DNA of 64,000 nucleotides from Nocardia terpenica. GTDB lineage: Bacteria > Actinomycetota > Actinomycetes > Mycobacteriales > Mycobacteriaceae. The stretch's first letter is position 1, and each line of letters starts with the position of its first letter. Shown in pieces: positions 17,111 through 26,211 of this stretch. Location: the NCBI RefSeq assembly GCF_013186535.1, contig NZ_JABMCZ010000003.1, positions 806,001 through 870,000 on the forward strand. The letters are read 5' to 3'. The notes beneath the pieces are model-generated. The model saw only the letters and a list, made by a program, of their open reading frames with translations. It had not been told where the DNA came from and made no database searches. The translations under genes were made by a program, and so were the position numbers.

Positions 17111-18082
17111 ATGCCGGAAGATGAATGGTTGCTGGTCGAGATCATGGGGCCGGAACCGACGGTGGTGGCCGACGGCGGGCAGCGGCGGGATTGGACGAGT
17201 CCTTGGCGGGCGCGGGCCGGGCTGGGTCCGGTGGGGCGGCGGTTGATCACCGACGCGGTGCGGGCGGCGAGCGAGAGCTCCGACGCCGAGGTGGTGCTGG
17301 CCGATTCCGGCGTAGGGGTGGTGGCGGTGCCGGTGCGGTGCGCGTTCGGCACCGTGCACGGCGTGCAGGTCTGGGCCGGGCGGCTGAATGCGATGCCGCC
17401 GCCGCGGCGGCGGGTGGCCTGCTGGGACTGGAATTCCGACACCCAATTGGCGCACCACGGGCCGGGTCTGGAGGAGTTGATCTTCGCGCGGGCGCCCGAG
17501 GACGTGCGGGTGATCCGGACGCCGCCGGAGGCGTTCGGGCGGATGGTGCGGTTCGACGACCGCCTCGCGTACTTCGGCTTGATCCAGGATCTGAAGCCGG
17601 GGTCGTGCTTTCAGGGTGAGGTCGACATGCTCGGCGACGACGGCGCGGTCCGGCACTTCCAGATGATCACCCGGGTGCATCCGGACGGGGAGCCGTTCAT
17701 CCGGGCGCTGATGCACGAGATGGTGGTGCCGTCCGCGCCCAGCACCGAGCTGACCATGCTGCGGGCGGCGTCGCGGGCGCTGCCGAACGGCGTGGGGCTG
17801 ACCATGGCGACGGGGCTGGTGTACGAGTGGGTCCGGGAACCGCCGCCGCCCCTGGACCGGTGGGCGACCGAGCTTCCCGAGATCCACCCGGACGATGTCG
17901 AGGCGTACCGGGCCGCGCACCTGTCCGTGGTCGGCGGGGCCGAGCGGGACGGAACGGTGCTGCGGTTCCGGGTGCGGTTTCCGGGTACCGAGTGGATCGC
18001 GGTCGGGGCCGAGCTCGCGGGCCTGCATCATCACCAGCCCTCGCACGGCATGCTGCGCGTCTGGCCCGAACCGCTCGGTTGA
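17111..18082 (+). CDS. Rv3651-like multi-sensor (PAS-like) protein
   Basis: The 323-aa protein has no catalytic motif that I can see. Its opening WLLVEIMGPEPTVVADGGQ, the segment GTVHGVQVWAGRLNAMPPPRR and the final IHPDDVEAYRAAH...LRFRVRF resemble the mycobacterial Rv3651-like family (DUF5593), described as a tandem of PAS/GAF-like sensor folds. It follows the GGDEF-EAL gene by nine bases and likely shares its transcript, so it may sense a signal for c-di-GMP turnover. That partnership is inferred from position. ATG 17111 is the first reasonable start; no strong ribosome binding site is present. Confidence 0.65.
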   Translation: MPEDEWLLVEIMGPEPTVVADGGQRRDWTSPWRARAGLGPVGRRLITDAVRAASESSDAEVVLADSGVGVVAVPVRCAFGTVHGVQVWAGRLNAMPPPRRRVACWDWNSDTQLAHHGPGLEELIFARAPEDVRVIRTPPEAFGRMVRFDDRLAYFGLIQDLKPGSCFQGEVDMLGDDGAVRHFQMITRVHPDGEPFIRALMHEMVVPSAPSTELTMLRAASRALPNGVGLTMATGLVYEWVREPPPPLDRWATELPEIHPDDVEAYRAAHLSVVGGAERDGTVLRFRVRFPGTEWIAVGAELAGLHHHQPSHGMLRVWPEPLG

Positions 18083-18148
18083 CCAGCCTTCCGCCGGAGT
18101 TCACGCCCTGTTGGCCCGGGCGGTCCGGTTTGCCTGCACGATCGGCGC

Positions 18149-19285
18149 GTGCGCATCGCTCAGCTGGCGAACTTCTACGGTCCGCGGTCGGGGGGCCTAC
18201 GCACCGCACTGCATCACCTGGGGGCGGGATACGCCGCGGCCGGGCACGAGGTCGTGCTGATCGTGCCGGGTGCGCGCCGCGGCGAGGAGGTGCTGGCGAG
18301 CGGGGTGGTGCGGATAACCGTTCCGGCGCTGGCGATTCCGTGGACGGGCGGGTATCGGGCGGCGAATCCGCGGCGGGTGGCCGACGTGCTGGCGGGGCTG
18401 CGGCCGGACGTGCTCGAGGTGTCGGATCGGTTGACGCTGCGCGGATTCGGGCGCTGGGCGCGGCGGCGCGACGTGGCGGGGGTGATGATCTCGCACGAGC
18501 GGCTGGACCGGCTGCTGGGGCAGGTGCTGCCGGGGCCGATGGCGCGGCGGGCGGCCGACGCGGCCAATCGGCAGACCGCGCGCGACTACGACATCGTGGT
18601 CTGCACAACGGAATTCGCCCGCGCGGAGTTTCAGCGCATCGACGTGCCGAATGTGGCGCTGGTGCCGCTGGGCGTGGATCTCGAGCTGTTCAGCCCGCGG
18701 CGACGGGATCGGGCGCTGCGGGCGCGACTGGGCGGATCCGAACATCCGCTGCTGGTGCACTGCGGACGGTTGTCGGTGGAGAAGCGCGTGGACCGCAGCA
18801 TCGAGGCGGTGGACGCGCTGCGGCGAGCCGGGGTGGACGCGCGGCTGATCGTGGTCGGCGACGGCCCCCGCCGAGAGTCCCTGCACCGCTTGGCCCGTGG
18901 CCTGCCCCCGCTCCACGACGGCCGCCCCGCGGTCCATTTCACCGGTTTCATCGACGACCGCGCCCGCCTGGCGACGCTGCTGGCGAGCGCCGACGTCTCC
19001 CTGGCCCCCGGCCCGCACGAGACCTTCGGCCTCGCCGCCCTCGAGGCCCTGGCCGCGGGCACCCCGGTGGTAGCCAGCCGCTCCTCGGCCCTGGCCGACA
19101 TCGTCACCGCCGACTGCGGCGCCGTCGCCGACGACCACCCCACCGCCTTCGCCCACGCGGTCAACAACGTCCTGGCCCTCCCCCCAGCCGCCCGCCGCCG
19201 CGCCGCCCGCATCCGCGCCGAACAATTCACCTGGCCCGCCGCAGTCGCGGGCATGCTGGAAGTGCTTGGCGGGCGTGATTGTTGA
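18149..19285 (+). CDS. pimC: PimC-like GT4 alpha-mannosyltransferase
   Basis: The 378-aa GT-B glycosyltransferase closely resembles PimC of M. tuberculosis CDC1551, which adds mannose to phosphatidylinositol dimannoside, as I recall its sequence: ANFYGPRSGGLRTALHHLG at the N-terminus, VMISHERLDRLLGQ, VVCTTEFARAEF and VPLGVDLELFSP. The C-terminal donor half has LLVHCGRLSVEKRVDRSIEA and the E-x7-E region PGPHETFGLAALEALAAG. It would act at the inner face of the membrane, consistent with mannose-bearing lipids of this order. Start is GTG 18149. The downstream SDR is about 180 bp away and independent. Exact acceptor is inferred. Confidence 0.75.
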   Translation: MRIAQLANFYGPRSGGLRTALHHLGAGYAAAGHEVVLIVPGARRGEEVLASGVVRITVPALAIPWTGGYRAANPRRVADVLAGLRPDVLEVSDRLTLRGFGRWARRRDVAGVMISHERLDRLLGQVLPGPMARRAADAANRQTARDYDIVVCTTEFARAEFQRIDVPNVALVPLGVDLELFSPRRRDRALRARLGGSEHPLLVHCGRLSVEKRVDRSIEAVDALRRAGVDARLIVVGDGPRRESLHRLARGLPPLHDGRPAVHFTGFIDDRARLATLLASADVSLAPGPHETFGLAALEALAAGTPVVASRSSALADIVTADCGAVADDHPTAFAHAVNNVLALPPAARRRAARIRAEQFTWPAAVAGMLEVLGGRDC

Positions 19286-19463
19286 GCGGGGCGGGTGGGC
19301 GTGACCGCTGAGCCGGGGGAGTCGGAGTGGGGGCGGGCTGTATGGAATCGAACCGGGGTTGGGGGTAGGCCGTATGCTCCTCGGCAGCACTGGAATATGT
19401 CAGGCGTTCGGGTCGGGTGATTCGTCGCGATTCGGTCGCCGCCTACAACCATCGAGGAATGGC

Positions 19464-20312
19464 GTGCGTGATCGCTTGAAGTCCGTGAGCGGCAAGAAGA
19501 CCCTCGTCACCGGCGCGGCCAGCGGGATCGGGCGGGCGACGGCGCTCGCCGCCGCCCGCGAGGGCGCGGAGTTGGTGCTGACCGACATCGACGCGGCGGG
19601 GCTGGCCGAGACGGTGGCGCTCATCGAGCAGGCGGGCGGCAAGGTGCTGGCCTCGCGGCCCCTCGACATCAGCGACTACGACGCCGTCACCGCCTTCGCC
19701 ACCGACGTGCACGACGAGCACGGCAGCCTGGACGTGGTGATGAACGTCGCCGGGGTCTCGGCCTGGGGCACGGTGGAGAACCTGGAGCATCGGCACTGGC
19801 GGCGGATGATCGACGTCAACCTGATGGGCCCCATCCACGTCATCGAGAACTTCGTTCCGCCGATGGTGAAGGCGGGACGCGGTGGCGCACTGGTGAATGT
19901 GTCGTCGGCGGCTGGCCTGCTGGCATTCCCGTGGCATGCGGCCTACAGCGCCAGCAAGTTCGGGCTGCGCGGGGCGTCGGAGGTGCTGCGGTTCGATCTG
20001 GCGCGGCACGGGATCACCGTGCACCTGGTGGTGCCGGGCGCGGTGAACACCCATCTGGTGCAGACCGTCGAGATCGCCGGGGTGGACCGCGAGGACCCGC
20101 GGGTGCAGCGCTACGTCCGGCATTTCCAGAAGCACGCCACCCCGCCGGAGCGGGTCGCCGCGCAGATCCTGCGCGGCATCGCGCGCAACCACTTCCTCGT
20201 CTACACGTCCTTCGACGTGCGCTTCGGCTACTGGTGGGCCCGCAAATTCGCCCTCCCGTACGAGCTGGTCATGCGCAAGGCCAACGACCGCTTCCACACG
20301 TTCCTGCGCTAA
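19464..20312 (+). CDS. Short-chain dehydrogenase/reductase
   Basis: This 282-aa classical SDR has the cofactor motif TGAASGIG near residue 18, the DISD acidic pocket, NVAGV, catalytic Ser in VNVSSAAG and YSASKFG. The C-terminal ~50 residues (RNHFLVYTSFDVRFGYWWARK) are longer than the minimal fold, as in mycobacterial SDRs acting on lipid-like substrates. GTG 19464 has GAGGAA five bases upstream; longer starts have no ribosome binding site. Its stop overlaps the convergent soxR end by four bases. Substrate unknown. Confidence 0.8.
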   Translation: MRDRLKSVSGKKTLVTGAASGIGRATALAAAREGAELVLTDIDAAGLAETVALIEQAGGKVLASRPLDISDYDAVTAFATDVHDEHGSLDVVMNVAGVSAWGTVENLEHRHWRRMIDVNLMGPIHVIENFVPPMVKAGRGGALVNVSSAAGLLAFPWHAAYSASKFGLRGASEVLRFDLARHGITVHLVVPGAVNTHLVQTVEIAGVDREDPRVQRYVRHFQKHATPPERVAAQILRGIARNHFLVYTSFDVRFGYWWARKFALPYELVMRKANDRFHTFLR

Positions 20313-20833
20313 GCGCCCGCGGCGCCGGAGGATTCGGGTAACTCCGCGGCCGCGCAGCCCTCTGATTCGCCAGGGGTGATGTTGACGTCCAGGACTCGGG
20401 CGCCGGGGCCGTCGTCGCCGAGCTTGTCGTGCCAGTTGATGATGCGGCAGCTGGCCAGCGACAGGCAGCCGCAGCCGATGCAGCCGGTGAGGCTGTCGCG
20501 CAGGCGGGTCAGCTGTTCGATGCGCTGTTCCAGGTCCTCGCGCCAGATGACCGACAACCGCTCCCAGTCCTTACGGTTGGGGGTGCGGCCCTCGGGCAGG
20601 GTGTCCAGCGCCTTGCGAATCTCGCTGAGCGGAATGCCGACTCGCTGCGAGATGCGGATGAACGCGACCCGACGGAGCGTTTCACGCGGGTAGCGGCGCT
20701 GGTTGCCGCTGGTACGGCGGCTGGTGATGAGGCCCTCGCGCTCGTAGAAGTGCAGCGCCGACACCGCGACCCCGCTGCGTTCGGACAACTGTCCCGGGGT
20801 GAGCTCCTTGGCTTGCCATGTCGTGTGCTGCAT
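20309..20833 (-). CDS. soxR: Redox-sensing MerR-family regulator SoxR
   Basis: The 174-aa transcription factor has an N-terminal MerR winged helix (LTPGQLSERSGVAVSALHFY, GNQRRYPRETLRRVAFIR), a dimerisation helix, and the [2Fe-2S] ligands CIGCGCLSLASC (C-x2-C-x-C-x5-C), all four cysteines present. Redox cycling of this cluster switches target promoters in known SoxR proteins. In actinobacteria it often responds to redox-active metabolites. A dyad of MerR type overlaps its own start codon, which suggests autoregulation and possibly control of the divergent arcA. Confidence 0.93.
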   Translation of the reverse strand: MQHTTWQAKELTPGQLSERSGVAVSALHFYEREGLITSRRTSGNQRRYPRETLRRVAFIRISQRVGIPLSEIRKALDTLPEGRTPNRKDWERLSVIWREDLEQRIEQLTRLRDSLTGCIGCGCLSLASCRIINWHDKLGDDGPGARVLDVNITPGESEGCAAAELPESSGAAGA

Positions 20834-20856
20834 ACCTTAACAATACTTCAGGTATG
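20831..20856. promoter_or_regulatory. SoxR-type operator overlapping the soxR start
   Basis: Read on the minus strand, the core ACCTGAAGTATTGTTAAGGT is a near-perfect dyad (ACCT.AA / TT.AGGT), extended by matching CAT and ATG flanks. The soxR ATG lies within it, implying a leaderless or very short leader transcript. The match to SoxR boxes is by pattern; binding is inferred. Confidence 0.55.
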
Positions 20857-20959
20857 GCGCAGATTGCCGCCGAACGGAAGAACTGGGGTCACATTTGTGC
20901 CGGTCCGGATGCCCAGCGAATTCCGTGCCAATGTCGCGGCCGACCATTACGGTCAGAAT

Positions 20960-22189
20960 ATGGAAACAGAGGCTGTGCCGGCAGCGCGACCGTTTTCCGT
21001 GACATCCGAGGTCGGCAACCTGCGAACGGTGCTACTGCACCGGCCCGGAGACGAGCTGCGCCGACTGACACCCCGCAACAACGACCAACTGCTGTTCGAC
21101 GGTATCCCCTGGGTGGAGCGCGCCCAGCAGGAACACGACATCTTCGCCGACACCCTGCGCGGCCGCGGGGTGGAGGTGCTGCTGCTGGCCGATCTGCTCG
21201 TGGAGACGCTGGCGCAGAGTCGCCCGGGCCGCAGCATGGGCATCACCGCCGCGGTGGACGCGCGCCGCATCGGGCACGGGCTGGCCGAGGATCTCAAGGG
21301 CTATCTGCGCGCCGTCCCGCCCGCCGACCTGGCCCGAATCCTCATGGCGGGCATGACCTTCGACGAGCTGCCGTTCGACCCCGACGCCACCTCGCTGGTG
21401 CGGCGCATGCACCACGGCACCGACTTCGTCATCGACCCGCTGCCGAATCTGCTGTTCACCCGCGACTCCTCGTTCTGGGTCGGCCCGAAGGTGGCCATCA
21501 CCTCGCTGGCCCTGCCCGCGCGGGCGCGGGAGACCTCGCTGACCGATCTGGTCTACGCGTTCCATCCGCGCTTCCTCGGCGTGCGGCGCGCCTACGAATC
21601 GCATACCGCGCCCATGGAGGGCGGCGATGTGCTGCTGCTCTCGCCGGGCGTGGTGGCCATCGGGGTGGGCGAGCGGACCTCGCCGGCCGGGGCGGAGGCG
21701 TTGGCGCGCAGCCTGTTCGAGGACAGTCTCGCGCATACCGTGCTGGTGGTGCCGATCGCGCAGAATCGCGCCACCATGCACCTGGACACCGTGTGCACCA
21801 TGGTGGACGTGGACGCCGTCGTGATGTACCCCGCCATCCAGGACGAGCTGTGCGCGTTCACCATTCGCAAGGAGGACGACCACCGCGTCAGCATGCGCGG
21901 GCCGGACCCGTTCCTGCCCGCCGCGGCCGAGGCCATGGGCATCGACAAGCTGCGGGTGATCGTCACCGGGCTGGACGGCGTCACCGCCGAGCGGGAGCAG
22001 TGGGACGACGGCAACAATACGTTGGCGGTGGCGCCGGGCGTGGTCGTCGCCTACGAACGCAACGAGAACACGAACGCGCGGCTGGCGGATGCGGGCATCG
22101 AGGTGCTGGCCATCCCCGGTTCCGAACTCGGCTCCGGCCGGGGCGGGCCCCGCTGCATGTCCTGCCCGCTGTCTCGGGACGAGGTGTGA
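20960..22189 (+). CDS. arcA: Arginine deiminase
   Basis: The 409-aa enzyme hydrolyses arginine to citrulline and ammonia. The guanidino-group-modifying fold shows its catalytic landmarks: the MEGGDVLLLSPG strand, HLDTVCTMVD with the catalytic His, and the C-terminal nucleophile Cys in GGPRCMSCPL. ATG 20960 gives the usual family length; in-frame GTG 20897 and ATG 20909 are alternatives with weak ribosome binding sites. No ornithine transcarbamylase or carbamate kinase gene adjoins it, so it is not a full arc operon here. Divergent soxR may influence its promoter. Confidence 0.92.
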   Translation: METEAVPAARPFSVTSEVGNLRTVLLHRPGDELRRLTPRNNDQLLFDGIPWVERAQQEHDIFADTLRGRGVEVLLLADLLVETLAQSRPGRSMGITAAVDARRIGHGLAEDLKGYLRAVPPADLARILMAGMTFDELPFDPDATSLVRRMHHGTDFVIDPLPNLLFTRDSSFWVGPKVAITSLALPARARETSLTDLVYAFHPRFLGVRRAYESHTAPMEGGDVLLLSPGVVAIGVGERTSPAGAEALARSLFEDSLAHTVLVVPIAQNRATMHLDTVCTMVDVDAVVMYPAIQDELCAFTIRKEDDHRVSMRGPDPFLPAAAEAMGIDKLRVIVTGLDGVTAEREQWDDGNNTLAVAPGVVVAYERNENTNARLADAGIEVLAIPGSELGSGRGGPRCMSCPLSRDEV

Positions 22190-22196
22190 GGGACCG

Positions 22197-22556
22197 ATGC
22201 TGGACATTCCGGTCGACCATCACTCGACGGTTCCGCCGTACGAGCAACTGCGACAGGGCATCATCGCCCGAGTGCGGTCCGGTGAGCTGACGGCCGGAAC
22301 CAAGATCCCGACGGTCCGGGCGCTCGCCGCCCAGCTCGGCCTGGCCCCCAACACCGTCGCCCGCGCCTATCGCGAACTGGAACAGGACGGCGTCCTCGAG
22401 ACCCGCGGCCGCCTCGGCTCCTTCATCGCCTCCTCCGGCGACCCGACCCGCGACGTAGCGGGCCGCGCGGCAACCGAATACGTCACCGTCGTCCGCCGCC
22501 TCGGATTGGACGACGACACCGCCCTCGGCTACATCCGCGCCGCCCTCAACGAGTAG
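22197..22556 (+). CDS. GntR-family regulator, YtrA-like short form
   Basis: The 119-aa protein consists of one GntR winged helix (VPPYEQLRQGIIARVRSGEL, IPTVRALAAQLGLAPNTVAR, DGVLETRGRLGSFIA) plus a short C-terminal helix pair and no full ligand domain. That matches the YtrA subfamily, which usually regulates ABC transporters. It starts eight bases after arcA and probably shares its transcript, so arginine metabolism or efflux genes could be targets. The effector is unknown. Confidence 0.82.
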   Translation: MLDIPVDHHSTVPPYEQLRQGIIARVRSGELTAGTKIPTVRALAAQLGLAPNTVARAYRELEQDGVLETRGRLGSFIASSGDPTRDVAGRAATEYVTVVRRLGLDDDTALGYIRAALNE

Positions 22557-22565
22557 TCCACCACA

Positions 22566-22633
22566 GTCCCGGCCCGCCTCCCCTGCGTTCCCGGCCTGCT
22601 CCCACTGCGTTCCCGGCATGCTTTTGGCCGGGA
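22566..22633. repeat. Hairpin element with two to three degenerate tandem units
   Basis: Units of about 22 bp (core TTCCCGGCCTGC plus TCCCACTGCG) lead into a terminal hairpin at 22611-22633 with arms TCCCGGC and GCCGGGA and loop ATGCTTTTG. This is the shortest array of the family in the window. It lies between a GntR gene and rsmI. Confidence 0.75.
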
Positions 22634-22706
22634 TCCACTGCACACATGGCCCGAACGGAGCACCACCTCGTCGGTGCGGTGTGATGGAGGCGTGGACGGT
22701 AGCGGG

Positions 22707-23558
22707 ATGAGTGAGTGGGCCGGGGCGGGGCGGCTGGTGCTGGCGGCGACGCCGATGGGGGATGTGGGGGATGCGTCGCAGCGGCTGCGGGCGGCGCTGG
22801 CGGGGGCCGAGGTGGTGGCGGCCGAGGACACCCGGCGCACCAGGGCACTGGCCAAGGCGCTGGGGGTGGAGATCACCGGGCGGGTGGTGAGTTTCTACGA
22901 TCATGTGGAGGTCGCGCGAATTCCGTTGCTGCTGGACGAGATCGAGGCGGGGCACACGGTGCTGCTGGTCACCGACGCGGGCATGCCGTCGGTGAGCGAT
23001 CCGGGCTACCGCATGGTCGCCGCGTGTGTCGAGCGCGGACTGCCGGTGACCTGCCTGCCGGGCCCATCCGCGGTGACCACCGCCCTGGCCCTGTCCGGCC
23101 TGCCGATGGAGCGGTTCTGCTTCGACGGTTTCGCGCCGCGCAAGTCCGGCCAGCGCAAGGAGTGGCTGCGCACCCTGGCGACCGAGCCGCGCGCCGTCGT
23201 CTTCTTCGAGGCCCCGCACCGCCTCGCCGACTGCCTCACCGACGCCGTCGCCGTCCTCGGCCCCGACCGCCGCGCCGCCGTCTGCCGCGAACTGACCAAA
23301 ACCTACGAGGAGGTCGTCCGCGGCACCCTCGCCGAGCTGGCCGCCTGGTCCGCCGACGGCGCCCGCGGCGAAATAACCGTCGTCCTCGAAGGCGCCCAGC
23401 CGATTTCGACCGACCCCGCCGACCTGGTCGACGAGGTAGAAGCCCTGGTAGCCGAGGGCCTCCGCCTCAAGGACGCCTGCGCCCGGATAGCCGCGACGGC
23501 GGGGGCTTCCCGCCGAGAGCTCTACGACGCCGTGCTCGCCGCCCGCGCCGCCAACTAA
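22707..23558 (+). CDS. rsmI: 16S rRNA 2'-O-ribose C1402 methyltransferase RsmI
   Basis: The 283-aa tetrapyrrole-methylase-fold enzyme methylates C1402 of 16S rRNA in the decoding centre. Motifs are ATPMGDVGD (family usually ATPIGNLGD), AEDTRRT, VTDAGMPSVSDPG, PGPSAVTTALALSG and FEAPHR, and the C-terminal helical domain ends RRELYDAVLA. ATG 22707 begins MSEWAGAGRL; an in-frame GTG lies 33 bases earlier. It is followed by an intergenic hairpin pair, then convergent metG. Confidence 0.93.
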   Translation: MSEWAGAGRLVLAATPMGDVGDASQRLRAALAGAEVVAAEDTRRTRALAKALGVEITGRVVSFYDHVEVARIPLLLDEIEAGHTVLLVTDAGMPSVSDPGYRMVAACVERGLPVTCLPGPSAVTTALALSGLPMERFCFDGFAPRKSGQRKEWLRTLATEPRAVVFFEAPHRLADCLTDAVAVLGPDRRAAVCRELTKTYEEVVRGTLAELAAWSADGARGEITVVLEGAQPISTDPADLVDEVEALVAEGLRLKDACARIAATAGASRRELYDAVLAARAAN

Positions 23559-23597
23559 TTCGCGCGCTGTCCTTCTCCGCACGTAACCACCCTCATG

Positions 23598-23740
23598 ATT
23601 CCGGCGTGCTTTTGGCCGGAATCTTGCGAGGTCCCGGCCAAAAGCATGCCGGGAACTGGGGGTGCGCTGGGAGCCGGGGTGGGTGCGCCGGGAGCTGGGG
23701 TGGGTGCGTCGGGAGCTGGGGTGCGGGTGTGCTCGTGAAC
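23598..23740. repeat. Two opposed hairpins and a 21-bp tandem array
   Basis: Hairpin 23598-23622 (arms ATTCCGGC/GCCGGAAT) and the inverted hairpin 23632-23654 (arms TCCCGGC/GCCGGGA) are followed by three to four units of about 21 bp (GAGCTGGGGTGGGTGCGTCGG type). It sits between the convergent rsmI and metG genes, where a bidirectional terminator would be expected. Confidence 0.8.
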
Positions 23741-23745
23741 AGGCG

Positions 23746-25305
23746 CTAGTTCTTCGGCTCCACGTACTTCGGGAAGACCGGCTCGGGGGTGGGGAGGGAC
23801 AGGCCCGGTTCGATCGGGGTGGTGAGGTCGGCGAAGGTGCGGCCGGTTTGGGCCAGCTGGTCGAGGATCTTGCCTGCCGAGCCTGGGATTACAGGTTGCA
23901 CCAGGATGGAGACGATGCGGAGGACCTCGAGGGTGACGTAGAGGACCGTTGCCTCGCGGGCCACGTCCTCGGGGGTGCCCGATTTGGCCAGGGCCCAGGG
24001 CTGCTGGGCGGAGAAGTAGCGGTTGGTCTCGCCCAGCGTCAGCCAGATCGCCTCCAGCGCGAGATGCAACTGCTGCTGGTCGAATTCGGCGCGGGAGCGT
24101 TCCAGCAGACCGTTGGCGCGGTCGAGCAGGGCGCGGTCGGCGTCGGTGAACTCGCCGGGAGTCGGTACGGCCGAACCGAAGTCGCGCGCCACCATCTTCA
24201 GGCTGCGCTGCACCAGGTTGCCGTACTCGTTGGCCAGATCGGTATTGATGCGGCCGACGATCGCCTCGTGGCTGTAGGACCCGTCCTGGCCGTAGGAGAT
24301 CTCGCGGAGCAGGAAGAAGCGGACCGCGTCGAGCCCGTACTCCTCGACGAGCCGGAGCGGGTCGACCACATTGCCGACCGACTTCGACATCTTCTCGCCC
24401 TTGTTGTACAGGAACCCGTGCACGAACACCCGTTTCGGCGTTTCCATCCCCGCGGACAACAGGAACGCGGGCCAGTACACGGTGTGGAAGCGGGTGATGT
24501 CCTTGCCGATGATGTGCAGATCCGCGGGCCAGTACCGGCGGAACGACTCCGACTCGGTATTCGGGAAGCCCGCCCCGGTGATGTAGTTGGTGAGCGCGTC
24601 CACCCAGACGTACATGACGTGCGCGGGATCCCCCGGAACCGGTACGCCCCAGTCGAAGGTGGTGCGGGAGATGGACAGATCCTTCAGCCCCGCCTTCACA
24701 TAGCTCACGATCTCGTTGCGGCGGGTCGCGGGCAGGATGAAATCGGGCCGCTGCTCGTACAGTTCGAGCAGCTTGTCCTGGTACTTGGACAGGCGGAAGA
24801 AGTAGTTCGACTCCTCGGTCCACTCCACCGGCGTGCGGGTCTCGGTGGCGACCCGGATGCCGTCCTCCCCGACGGTGGTCTCCTCATCGGTGTAGAACGC
24901 CTCGTCGCGCACCGAGTACCAGCCGGAGTAGGTGTCGAGGTAGATGTCCCCGGCCTCGCGCATCCGCTCCCAGATCGCGATCGAGGATGCGAGGTGATCC
25001 TCGTCGGTGGTGCGGATGAACCGGTCGAAGGAGACGTCCAGCGTCTTGTCCATGCGCTCGAACACATCCGAGTTGCGCGCGGCGTACTCCTCGACCGGGA
25101 TGCCCTCGGCGCGCGCGGCTTGCTGCACCTTCTGGCCGTGCTCGTCGGTGCCGGTCATGAAGAACACGTCGTATCCGTCCAGGCGCTTGAACCGCGCGAG
25201 GGCGTCGGCCGAGATGTACTCGTAGGCATGCCCGATGTGCGGCGCACCGTTCGGGTAGGCGATGGCCGTGGTGATATAGAAGGCGGGACGTTCGGAGGCG
25301 CTCAT
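23746..25305 (-). CDS. metG: Methionyl-tRNA synthetase
   Basis: This 519-aa class I synthetase charges tRNA-Met. The HIGH box is GAPHIGHAYEYI near residue 22 and the KMSKS box is GEKMSKSVGNVV near residue 300. The compact form lacks the C-terminal tRNA-binding domain, as is usual in actinobacteria. It has the TGTDEHGQKVQQAA element and a helical anticodon domain at the end. ATG 25305 starts MSASERPAFYITTAIAYPNG. It diverges from tatD, as in mycobacteria. The last codon lies beside a tandem repeat array. Confidence 0.97.
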   Translation of the reverse strand: MSASERPAFYITTAIAYPNGAPHIGHAYEYISADALARFKRLDGYDVFFMTGTDEHGQKVQQAARAEGIPVEEYAARNSDVFERMDKTLDVSFDRFIRTTDEDHLASSIAIWERMREAGDIYLDTYSGWYSVRDEAFYTDEETTVGEDGIRVATETRTPVEWTEESNYFFRLSKYQDKLLELYEQRPDFILPATRRNEIVSYVKAGLKDLSISRTTFDWGVPVPGDPAHVMYVWVDALTNYITGAGFPNTESESFRRYWPADLHIIGKDITRFHTVYWPAFLLSAGMETPKRVFVHGFLYNKGEKMSKSVGNVVDPLRLVEEYGLDAVRFFLLREISYGQDGSYSHEAIVGRINTDLANEYGNLVQRSLKMVARDFGSAVPTPGEFTDADRALLDRANGLLERSRAEFDQQQLHLALEAIWLTLGETNRYFSAQQPWALAKSGTPEDVAREATVLYVTLEVLRIVSILVQPVIPGSAGKILDQLAQTGRTFADLTTPIEPGLSLPTPEPVFPKYVEPKN

Positions 25306-25363
25306 GGTGTGTCTACTCTAATCTGCGTGCCTTCGACCGCTCGCGCGAATATCCCGGTTGCCG

Positions 25364-26194
25364 ATGCCTAGCAAACGACCTGCTCCCGAACCCCCCGAAC
25401 CGCTGTCCCCCCTGGTGGACGCGCACACCCACCTGGACGCGTGCGGCGCCACCGACGCGGAATCGGTTGCGGCCGTGGTCGATCGGGCCGCCGCGGTGGG
25501 CGTCGGCCGGGTCGTGACGGTGGCCGACGATCTGGCCGCCGCCCGGTTCGCGGTCGAGGCCGCGCACTGGGACCAGCGGGTGTACGCGGCCGTCGCGCTG
25601 CACCCGACCCGCGCGAACGCGCTGGACGACGCGGCCGAGGCCGAGCTGGAGAAGCTGGCCGCGGACCCGCGGGTGGTGGCGGTCGGCGAGACCGGGCTGG
25701 ACTACTACTGGCCCGGCAAGCTCGACGGCTGCGCCACGATCGAGGACCAGGTGGAGGGCTTCCGCTGGCACATCGACCTGGCCAAACGCGTGCGTAAGCC
25801 GCTCATGATCCACAACCGCGAGGCCGACCACGACCTGCTCGCGGTGCTGCTGGACGAGGGCGCGCCGGACACCGTGATCTTCCACTGCTTCTCCTCCGAC
25901 ACGAATATGGCCATCGCCTGCGTGGAGGAGGGGTACGTGCTCAGCTTCTCCGGAACGGTCAGTTTCAAGAATGCCCACGAGCTGCGGGAGGCCGCGAAGG
26001 TGGTGCCGGACGACCGGATCCTCGTCGAGACCGACGCCCCCTTCCTGACCCCGCACCCCTTCCGCGGCGCCCCGAACGAGCCGTACTGCCTGCCCTACAC
26101 GGTCCGCGCCCTGGCCGACCTGCGCGGTCAGGACCCACTCGAGCTGGCGAAGATCACCACCGCCAACGCCTATCGGGTGTACGGCCTTTACTAG
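25364..26194 (+). CDS. tatD: TatD-family metal-dependent DNase
   Basis: The 276-aa TIM-barrel hydrolase has all metal ligands: VDAHTHLDA near residue 20, the Glu in VAVGETGLDYYW, His in MIHNREADHD, FHCFSSD, and Asp in LVETDAPFLTPHP. The family acts as 3'-5' exonuclease or quality-control nuclease. Start ATG 25364 (MPSKRPAPEPP). It is the first gene of the conserved tatD-rpfB order, but here a 190-bp tandem repeat array separates it from rpfB. Confidence 0.93.
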   Translation: MPSKRPAPEPPEPLSPLVDAHTHLDACGATDAESVAAVVDRAAAVGVGRVVTVADDLAAARFAVEAAHWDQRVYAAVALHPTRANALDDAAEAELEKLAADPRVVAVGETGLDYYWPGKLDGCATIEDQVEGFRWHIDLAKRVRKPLMIHNREADHDLLAVLLDEGAPDTVIFHCFSSDTNMAIACVEEGYVLSFSGTVSFKNAHELREAAKVVPDDRILVETDAPFLTPHPFRGAPNEPYCLPYTVRALADLRGQDPLELAKITTANAYRVYGLY

Positions 26195-26211
26195 CCACCG
26201 CCCCGTTCACC

